This document shows positions 5,383 through 11,401 of a stretch of DNA of 11,401 bases, piece by piece. Source of the stretch: Phycisphaerales bacterium (GTDB lineage: Bacteria > Planctomycetota > Phycisphaerae > Phycisphaerales > UBA1924); contig JAESSR010000137.1 in the NCBI GenBank assembly GCA_016764015.1, positions 1 to 11,401 of the forward strand. Reading direction: 5' to 3'. The position numbers and the translations under genes were made by a program. Numbering within the stretch: position 1 is the first letter of the stretch; each line of letters starts with the position of its first letter. The notes under the pieces were generated by a model, which worked only from the letters and a program-made list of their open reading frames with translations, searched no databases and was not told where the DNA came from.

Positions 5383-7725
5383 ATGAATCAAGATCAAACG
5401 ATACAGGTTGGGGACACTGGTGGGATTGAGCCATCGGTCGATGAGAACAAGATCGAGCTGATATTATCGAGCATTGATCGGTTGCCGACGCTGCCTGCGG
5501 TTGCGACTCGGCTGATGTCGATCGGGAGCGCGGAGGACATTGATCTCGATGAGGTGATCGGGTTGATTGAGTTGGACCCGGCGATGAGCGCGACGATATT
5601 GTCGATGTGCCGAACTGCCGACAAGGGGTTGGGCGATAAAATTACGACTGTTCGTCGGGCGGTGATTATGCTCGGGCTTGACGCGGTGCAGGTCGCGGCG
5701 CTGAGTGTGCATGTGTATCAGCAGCTCGAATCACAGGGAACCGATGATGAGGGCGCGTTGTTTGATCGGCCGGGGTTCTGGGTCCATTCGCTTGCGGTTG
5801 CGTGCGGTGCCCAGGAGATTGCGCGAGCGTATCCGGGGGTCGGGGTATTGCCGGAGCATGCGTTCCTTGCGGGGTTGCTCCATGATCTTGGCAAGTTGTC
5901 GTTGGATTTGATATTGCCTAAGGCGTATGGGCGCGTGCTGAGTGTTTCTCAATCGAGACGGTGTGCTTTGTGTTTGGTTGAGCGGACAATGATCGGGCTC
6001 GACCATCATACCGCGGGCAAACGATTGGCAGAGCACTGGAAGCTGCCCGATGCGATCCGGGATGCGATCTGGTTGCATTCACAGCCGATCGGTTCGTTGC
6101 CTGAGGGCTCGAATCGTGCGTTGGTGTCGATAGTGACTCTGGCAGAGTGTTGGGCGCGTGATATGCATTTGGGTTGGGCGGGAGATTATGGCGAGCCTTT
6201 GGATTTGTATGACGAGGCTGCCCAGCTCAAGATCAATCCTGATTTCTTTAAGAATAATGCGCCAACGGTGATCGAGGGTGTGTCGAGCCGGGGCAAGGTG
6301 CTCGGGCTTGGTGAGCATGCCCAGGAGGATTTGCTGGTTGAATCACTTACTGCGGCGAATCGCAGGCTCGCGGAACTCAATATGGAGCTGAGGAAGAAGG
6401 TGGCTTCTGGAAAATCGTCTCATCGCTTGATTGAATCGATTCGAGCCTTTGATGATTATTCAGAGGTGGGGAGCTCTTGGGAGCATGTCTTATGCGCGAT
6501 GGTTCAGTCTGCGAGTGTGCTTGTTGGTTCGGCGCGTGCAGCGGTGATTTTCCAACGAGCATCGGGTGAATGCTGGCAGACGATGATGATTGATCACGGA
6601 AAGGTTATTGAAGTTGCCAAGGTTGTTGAGTCGCCTGAGAGTGAGCATGAAGATGTTCGTCCGGGGATGCTTGCAGACTCGAATGCTGCCCAATCGATGG
6701 AGCTCGGGGCGCTTGATTGGCTTCGGGAGTTGTTTCGTTCGGTCAAGGAGATTGGAGCACCGATGTTGATTGGATCGCGTTCTGGTGGGGGTGGAGCTTC
6801 GTCTGATGGGCCTTCGTATTTGATCATTATGCCGAAGAGTGGTAGCGGGGTTGAGCGGGTGGTCGCTACGCCCGGCTTTGAGGTTGTGCGTGATCTTTGG
6901 CAACGCGGGCTTGCTGAAGCGATTGCTACTGAGAAGGGGCGGCGAGTGGGCGAAGAGCTCGCGGCAGCGAATCATGTGATGACAGCGTTGCGTCATGAGC
7001 TGACGACGAAGGAATCGATGGTGCAGCTCGGGAAGATGGCATCGGGTGCGGCTCATGAGATGAATAACCCGCTGGCGGTGATCAGCGGGCGGAGCCAGCA
7101 GCTCTTTGAGCGGGTGGGCACAAAGCGAGAAAGAGAATCTGCGGGCGCAATTGCTGCCGCTGCCAATCAGCTGACGGATTTGATCACGAGTTTGCATATC
7201 ATTGCCGATCCGCCAACCCCGAGTTTGGCGGTGACCGATCCGATCCTGATGGTGCGCCAAGCTATTGAAATAGCAAGAGATCGGTGTCAGTATGAAGGGG
7301 TCAAGGCGAGGATTCAGTTCAGTGTTGATGGTCGAGTTGAGCCAATGGCAATGGACATCGATTTGATGGCGGCTGCGATCGCTGAACCCATAATAAATGC
7401 GGTTCAAGCAAATCCAAGTACAATCGTGATGGTTTGTGTTGGATCGACGGGCTCAAACGACCGACTCAAGGTACGGATCACTGATTGTGGGTCTGGATTC
7501 ACGAGCCGATCGATCAAACACGGGTTTGATCCGTTCTTTTCGGAGCTTGAGGCCGGTCGACGATCAGGACTGGGGCTTGCCCGTGCACGCGGGATAATCG
7601 AGCTACATAAAGGGGAGATTTTCTTGGGTAATCACTCAGGAAAAACCTCTGGCGGCGAGGTCGTGATCCTCTTGGAGAAGCATCTCCTCGAAAAGAATGC
7701 AACGCTTGAAGCGGATGCGGCGTAA
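5383..7725 (+). CDS. HDOD-GAF-like hybrid sensor histidine kinase
   Basis: A 780-residue protein with no visible membrane segment or signal peptide, so probably cytoplasmic. An HDOD domain occupies about 25-310, opening with LPTLPAVATRLM and with H167-D168 in GLLHDLGK. A helical linker (about 320-350) follows, then a divergent GAF-like region (about 357-515). Next come the dimerisation domain with phospho-acceptor H558 in GAAHEMNNPLAVISGRSQ, and a GHKL ATPase: N672 of the N box (EPIINAVQAN), D701-C-G-S-G705 (G1), FDPFF (F box), and G729-L-G-L (G2). All catalytic boxes are present, so an active kinase is expected. The likely substrate is the HTH-receiver protein 40 bp upstream. The signal sensed is unknown. 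A weak GAG-containing ribosome site precedes the ATG. HDOD fused to a full kinase is unusual; the residue limits are approximate. Confidence 0.92.
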   Translation: MNQDQTIQVGDTGGIEPSVDENKIELILSSIDRLPTLPAVATRLMSIGSAEDIDLDEVIGLIELDPAMSATILSMCRTADKGLGDKITTVRRAVIMLGLDAVQVAALSVHVYQQLESQGTDDEGALFDRPGFWVHSLAVACGAQEIARAYPGVGVLPEHAFLAGLLHDLGKLSLDLILPKAYGRVLSVSQSRRCALCLVERTMIGLDHHTAGKRLAEHWKLPDAIRDAIWLHSQPIGSLPEGSNRALVSIVTLAECWARDMHLGWAGDYGEPLDLYDEAAQLKINPDFFKNNAPTVIEGVSSRGKVLGLGEHAQEDLLVESLTAANRRLAELNMELRKKVASGKSSHRLIESIRAFDDYSEVGSSWEHVLCAMVQSASVLVGSARAAVIFQRASGECWQTMMIDHGKVIEVAKVVESPESEHEDVRPGMLADSNAAQSMELGALDWLRELFRSVKEIGAPMLIGSRSGGGGASSDGPSYLIIMPKSGSGVERVVATPGFEVVRDLWQRGLAEAIATEKGRRVGEELAAANHVMTALRHELTTKESMVQLGKMASGAAHEMNNPLAVISGRSQQLFERVGTKRERESAGAIAAAANQLTDLITSLHIIADPPTPSLAVTDPILMVRQAIEIARDRCQYEGVKARIQFSVDGRVEPMAMDIDLMAAAIAEPIINAVQANPSTIVMVCVGSTGSNDRLKVRITDCGSGFTSRSIKHGFDPFFSELEAGRRSGLGLARARGIIELHKGEIFLGNHSGKTSGGEVVILLEKHLLEKNATLEADAA

Positions 7726-7772
7726 GAGTTCTTTCAGGGTTATCAAGGCACGAGCAGAGAGCAGCACGGATC

Positions 7773-8993
7773 ATGGAACGACACAACAAGACAAAGCCAA
7801 CGAATATGGCTGGGACGGCGGGCGGGAGTGTGTTGGGGTCTGTGGGTGATCACGGACCGACTGCTGAGATGGGGGTTCGCATAGTGGCTGTGACAGCACG
7901 GGCGTCGGTTCGGCGTCGGCTTTCGAGCATGCTCCACGGGCACAGTGAATCACTTGAGTTCGTTGAGAATAGCGAAGCTGCGATAGAACATATTTCAACA
8001 TCCAACTGTGATCTGGTCATCATCGAACGAGCCCTTGACGGCACCGATGGGATCGACCTGCTTGATGAGCTCACCGCGAGTCACCCAGCACTCGTAGGCG
8101 TGATCATTGGTCAAATCGAAAACACAGACGATGCGATCCGCGCGATGCGTGCGGGGGCGTGTGATCTCATATCCATCCAGAATCGGAATGCACAGACTAC
8201 ACGCCGGTTGCTTGAATCGGTCAAGCGGGCTCAGCGTGTCCGCCAGCGTGATGCGCGTGTGGATCGTCTTAAGAAGCTGTGTCACAAGCTCAATACCGCT
8301 CGCCAAGATGTTTCCGGGCAGGTTGGTGAACTATGTAGCGATCTGGTGACAGCATATCAGGATCTTTCTGAGCAGTTTGGTGATGTGAAGCTCGCGACTG
8401 AGTTCAACGCATTGCTTCGCCAGGAGCTTGAGATTGAATCGCTCTTACGGACCATGCTTGAGTTTACACTGAGCAAGATTGGATCGACAAACGCGGTTGT
8501 GTTCTTGCCTACAAACTCAGGTGATTATTCGCTCGGGGCGTATGTGAACTATGACATCCCGCGCGATGCCGCCGAGGTGATGCTCGATCAGCTTGCTGAT
8601 ATTTTGGCGCCAGAGTTTGAAGATACGACGGAAGTTGTTTCGATTTCAGGTCATGTTGAGATGGCTGAGGCGATGGGAAGCAGTTCGCACTGGCTTGAAG
8701 ATTCAGCGGTGATGATTGTGTCGTGCCAGCAGGACGATGAGTGTCTTGCGGTGCTCGGTCTCTTTCGTGATGAAACAATGCCGTTTAGCGATGAGGATGT
8801 ACGGGTATTGAGTATCATCGCCAAGCTCTTTGGTGAGCAACTCGGGCGGGTCATCCGTGTGCACCATCGCCATTTGCCCAAGGATCAGTGGGGCACATTG
8901 GATACCGGGTTTTATGACGGGCCGATGGATGATGATTCAGATGACGATGATTATTTCTCGGCTGACGATGATAACTTCGGCTTTGCAGCTTGA
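7773..8993 (+). CDS. Pseudo-receiver, coiled coil and GAF-like protein with Asp-rich tail
   Basis: A 406-residue protein, third gene of the signalling operon, 47 bp after the kinase. Residues 1-33 are low-complexity. Residues of about 34-155 form a receiver fold lacking its chemistry: the acidic pair is replaced by VTARA, the phospho-acceptor is Glu (E85, in DLVIIERALDGTDG), and no Lys stands at the usual site (DLISIQN). About 150-225 is charged and helical, probably a coiled coil. About 226-370 resembles a GAF domain, with ESLLRTMLEFTLSKIG at its start and DVRVLSIIAKLFGEQLG at its end. The last 25 residues hold 11 Asp. No enzymatic or DNA-binding domain is visible, so it may be a sensor or adaptor for the kinase. 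The ribosome site is poor (ACGGATC), so a start inside the first 33 residues is possible. Confidence 0.85.
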   Translation: MERHNKTKPTNMAGTAGGSVLGSVGDHGPTAEMGVRIVAVTARASVRRRLSSMLHGHSESLEFVENSEAAIEHISTSNCDLVIIERALDGTDGIDLLDELTASHPALVGVIIGQIENTDDAIRAMRAGACDLISIQNRNAQTTRRLLESVKRAQRVRQRDARVDRLKKLCHKLNTARQDVSGQVGELCSDLVTAYQDLSEQFGDVKLATEFNALLRQELEIESLLRTMLEFTLSKIGSTNAVVFLPTNSGDYSLGAYVNYDIPRDAAEVMLDQLADILAPEFEDTTEVVSISGHVEMAEAMGSSSHWLEDSAVMIVSCQQDDECLAVLGLFRDETMPFSDEDVRVLSIIAKLFGEQLGRVIRVHHRHLPKDQWGTLDTGFYDGPMDDDSDDDDYFSADDDNFGFAA

Positions 8994-9012
8994 GCCTGTG
9001 ATCTTGAGCAAT

Positions 9013-9042
9013 AAAAAACACCCCGGGAATCGCTAGGGTGTT
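9013..9042 (-). terminator. Terminator of der, shared with the signalling operon
   Basis: AACACCC (9017-9023) and GGGTGTT (9036-9042) form a 7-bp stem with a 12-nt loop. On the minus strand a T-run of six follows (complement of 9013-9018), about 20 bp past the der stop. The plus-strand side has only TTATATG after the stem, so termination of the operon from the left is possible but weaker. Confidence 0.75.
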
Positions 9043-9061
9043 ATATGCTTGTATTGCAGTC

Positions 9062-10651
9062 TTAATCGTCGAAGTACAATGTCGCATCATCAGGTAGATC
9101 GACCAGCAATGCGTCACGATCGATATTCTCGATCTCAAGTTCGGTGTCAAACTTGCCGGTCTCTTGGTTGGGCACATGCAGGTTGCCCTTGCCGCTGGTG
9201 CCTCGGAGTCGGCGTTCGACGCGCTTGCGAGATCGCATAATCAGCTTGATCGGTACTTCATCAAACGGCATGACTTCGCGGAAACGGTTCATCAAGAATC
9301 GTTCATAGTTATTGGTAAACAAATCAGGATCATTCACTACCAGCACAATCGTTGGCGGCGCTGTTTTGACCTGCGATGCAAAGTACACTTTGGCCTCAGT
9401 GCCAAGCCTGTTGCTCGGCCCGCGTTTTTCAAGGATGCCCTTGATCACTCGGTTGAGCTGTCCGGTGCCTACGCGTGTGTTGTTCTGCTCATGAAGCTCG
9501 AAGGCCAACGCGATGGTTTCCTTGACATTGAGCCCGTCTTCAGCACTCATAAACGAGATCGGTGCGAAACGCAACCCGCCGAGCTCTTTGCGGAAATACT
9601 CTTCATACCGAGCAGGCGTGACTTTGCGTCCCTTCTCGTCCGCAGCGTCCTTGGCAACATCCCATTTGTTCACCACGATCACCACAGGCTTGAACGAATC
9701 GACGATCATCTTGCCGAGTTGTTCATCAACCTGTGAAATTTCGGTGGTTGCATCAACCAGGAACATAATGACATCGGCTCGTTTGATCGCGCGTTCTGCA
9801 CGATCGAGGGCGTACCACTCGATATTGTCCTGGAACGATTTCTTTCGGCGTAAACCCGCGGTATCAATCGCGAGCAATGACTTGCCGTTAAACTCAAGCT
9901 TCACATCCACCGCGTCGCGCGTGGTGCCTGCAATCTCCGAAACAATCATCCGAGGCTCACCAGCGAGACGATTCACAAAGGTCGACTTGCCCGCATTGCG
10001 CTTGCCGACAATCGCGATCTTCATATCGACTTCAGGCTCAGGCTCGAAAGTTTCGTTTGGAGTAATCTCGTACAAACGATCGAGCAGGTTCCTTCGGAAG
10101 TACTTGCTCGTCGCGCTACAAATGAATGGCACACCAAATCCAAACGCCGACAGTTCATACGCGTGAGGCTCCCAGCTCGAATCGTCACACTTGGTCGCGA
10201 CGACATACACGCGGGTGAGTTCCGAGTTCTTCGTACCCTTCTTATCACGCCGACCGAGCTTCTGTTCGCGGAGCATCTGGCAGATCATCTGATCCTGCGA
10301 AGTGATCCCAGCTTGGCAATCGACCGCAAACAAAATAATGTCCGCGCTCGACACCGCTTCAGCGATCTGGCGTTCAATATCTTTGGTGAGTGTCGAGAGG
10401 TCTTCACCGATCTCGTTGTAGCGTTTGCCGTCAGCGACATACACGCCGTACCCGCCGGTGTCGGTCAGCTCGATCTGCTTGATCGGCCCCTTCAAATCCG
10501 GGTGCGTGAGGTCTACGACGGTCGAGAGCCGATCGCGCGTCACCCCCGGCGTTGGATCAACGATCGCGATCCGTTCTTGGGCGATGAGATTGAGCAAAGA
10601 GCTCTTGCCGACATTTGGTCGGCCGACGATGGCGATTCGGGGCATGGGCAT
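9062..10651 (-). CDS. der: Ribosome assembly GTPase Der (EngA)
   Basis: A 529-residue Der/EngA, an essential GTPase with two G domains in tandem and a KH-like C-terminal domain, acting in 50S subunit assembly. Domain 1: P-loop GRPNVGKSS, TPGVTRDR, DTGG, but its G4 motif reads TKCD (residues 153-156), not NKxD. Domain 2: P-loop GKRNAGKST (the family usually has GRPNVGKS), AGTTRD, DTAG, and a canonical NKWD. KH-like domain: about 385-485, ending near LIMRSRKRVERRLRG. Extra length against E. coli (490) and B. subtilis (436) comes from insertions in domain 1 and an acidic C-terminal tail of about 45 residues. The protein begins MPMP; the ATG at 10651 or 10645 may be used, and neither has a clear ribosome site. 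A separate transcript from the upstream HAD gene is likely. Confidence 0.95.
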   Translation of the reverse strand: MPMPRIAIVGRPNVGKSSLLNLIAQERIAIVDPTPGVTRDRLSTVVDLTHPDLKGPIKQIELTDTGGYGVYVADGKRYNEIGEDLSTLTKDIERQIAEAVSSADIILFAVDCQAGITSQDQMICQMLREQKLGRRDKKGTKNSELTRVYVVATKCDDSSWEPHAYELSAFGFGVPFICSATSKYFRRNLLDRLYEITPNETFEPEPEVDMKIAIVGKRNAGKSTFVNRLAGEPRMIVSEIAGTTRDAVDVKLEFNGKSLLAIDTAGLRRKKSFQDNIEWYALDRAERAIKRADVIMFLVDATTEISQVDEQLGKMIVDSFKPVVIVVNKWDVAKDAADEKGRKVTPARYEEYFRKELGGLRFAPISFMSAEDGLNVKETIALAFELHEQNNTRVGTGQLNRVIKGILEKRGPSNRLGTEAKVYFASQVKTAPPTIVLVVNDPDLFTNNYERFLMNRFREVMPFDEVPIKLIMRSRKRVERRLRGTSGKGNLHVPNQETGKFDTELEIENIDRDALLVDLPDDATLYFDD

Positions 10652-10680
10652 AGTCGAGGATCATAGACACGAACCGTCAA

Positions 10681-10710
10681 AAGCAAAATTATTGCCCAAC
10701 AATCGGACAA
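10681..10710 (-). terminator. Possible terminator after the HAD gene
   Basis: On the minus strand TTGTCC, loop GATTGTT and GGGCAA form a 6-bp stem with one T-G wobble, followed by TAATTTTGCTTTT. It lies 49 bp after the HAD stop and 30 bp before the der start. The stem is weak, so read-through into der is possible. Confidence 0.38.
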
Positions 10711-10758
10711 CAAACTCGGTATAAATCGAGTGTGAGGCATGATTTGCGGCAAGCAGAC

Positions 10759-11401
10759 TTATTGGCTCAAGTTGAACTCGGCCACCAGCTCATGATGCGA
10801 TTCAACAATCTGCGTCGCCCCAGCCTTGGCGAGGTCATCCACAGGGGTCAAATCCGCCAATCCAATCACCCGCATCCCCGCGGCAACCGCCGCAATTACC
10901 CCGGCGGGCGAGTCCTCAACCACGATGCAATCGCTCGGCTCGTGCCCCATCACCGCTGCCGCATGCAGAAATAACCCCGGATCAGGCTTCCACTTCCCAA
11001 CCTCATAGGCACTAAACATCGTCTGGCGATCCGTCCCGTCACGATGCCCGAACCGATCGAATAATCCCGATCCACCAAGCGTGAGCCTCGCTTTTTCGAG
11101 TGGTGCATTCGTCCCGATACACCGGTGGGGGGCCTGATCGCCCATCGAATCAAGCGCATCGAGCAGCTCAGGGATCCCACCAAGTGCAGGCACCCCGAAC
11201 TCATGAATCTCAATATACATCTGCTTGCGGTACTCATCCATCAACCCCGGCAGCTTCTTGCCGAGCTTGGCTTCGACATCAATCAAGATGTCATCGAGGT
11301 TTCTGCCCTTGAAATGGGCAATCGAGTACGCCTGGTCAACTTCCCACCCGGCCGCCGAGACGCATCGCGCCAGCACCCGGTTGGTCAAAGGCTCTGTATC
11401 C
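10759..11401 (-). CDS. HAD-superfamily hydrolase, beta-phosphoglucomutase/phosphatase-like (5' end outside window)
   Basis: A HAD subfamily IA protein, open to the right edge; the visible part begins DTEPLTNRVLA, so motif I (DxDG, nucleophile Asp) is just outside. This DTEPL phrase directly follows motif I in the YieH/YqaB/beta-phosphoglucomutase group. The helical cap spans the next 75 residues. Motif II is CIGTNAP (Thr where Ser/Thr is usual), motif III GKWKPDP with the conserved Lys, motif IV VVEDSPAGV with the acidic pair that binds magnesium. It should hydrolyse or transfer phosphate on a small sugar phosphate such as 6-phosphogluconate or a hexose phosphate; the substrate cannot be fixed. 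Length in the window is 213 residues, so little is missing. The stop is followed by a weak terminator and then der, on the same strand. Confidence 0.9.
   Translation of the reverse strand, partial: DTEPLTNRVLARCVSAAGWEVDQAYSIAHFKGRNLDDILIDVEAKLGKKLPGLMDEYRKQMYIEIHEFGVPALGGIPELLDALDSMGDQAPHRCIGTNAPLEKARLTLGGSGLFDRFGHRDGTDRQTMFSAYEVGKWKPDPGLFLHAAAVMGHEPSDCIVVEDSPAGVIAAVAAGMRVIGLADLTPVDDLAKAGATQIVESHHELVAEFNLSQ

Noticed and set aside
6490..7407. A 305-codon minus-strand open frame inside the kinase gene
   Set aside because: It is antisense to the kinase core, with a His-, Arg- and Asn-heavy composition unlike a folded protein and no motif.
1..11401. Mobile element, CRISPR array or defence island
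   Set aside because: No transposase, integrase, direct-repeat array or nuclease gene was seen. The excisionase-type HTH at 4743 belongs to a response regulator, not to a phage excision module.

Overview
The window looks like ordinary chromosome from a free-living Gram-negative-type bacterium of middling GC (low to mid 50s percent by eye). It is dense in signalling genes. The mix (several HDOD proteins, an HU protein with a tail, an excisionase-type HTH fused to a receiver, an enlarged Der GTPase) would suit Planctomycetota, perhaps a Phycisphaerae relative. That assignment is inference from gene style; no rRNA or marker gene is available to confirm it. No insertion sequence, prophage, CRISPR array, tRNA or rRNA was seen.

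Layout. 1-477 (+) is the C-terminal end of a DEAD-box RNA helicase. It converges through a double hairpin (513-556) on 2324-555 (-), a receiver-HDOD protein with a second receiver-like C-terminus. Upstream on the same strand is an HU/IHF-family protein (3012-2539, -) with its own terminator at 2466-2501 and a candidate promoter at 3198-3226. The 310-bp gap 3013-3322 separates it from a divergent + strand pair, arfB (ribosome rescue hydrolase, 3323-3814) and tsaB (t6A synthesis, 3807-4526), which overlap by 8 bp.

After a 216-bp leader with inverted repeats comes a + strand signalling operon, 4743-8993: an excisionase-type HTH plus receiver, an HDOD-GAF-like-histidine kinase, and a pseudo-receiver plus coiled coil plus GAF-like protein with an Asp-rich tail. 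The intergenic gaps are 40 and 47 bp. The operon converges on der (10651-9062, -) through a shared hairpin at 9013-9042. A HAD-superfamily phosphatase/phosphomutase (from beyond 11401 to 10759, -) enters from the right edge.

How the genes may work together. The operon holds a kinase with all its boxes, a receiver with all its phosphorylation residues joined to a DNA-binding domain, and a third protein whose receiver cannot be phosphorylated normally. A kinase-to-regulator pathway is the simplest reading, with the third protein as adaptor or sensor. The separate receiver-HDOD gene at 555-2324 also has Glu in place of the phospho-acceptor Asp. Two of the three N-terminal or main receivers here are therefore altered in the same way. 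This signalling cluster is the most interesting part of the window; the remaining genes are housekeeping (translation, tRNA modification, ribosome assembly, chromosome packing).
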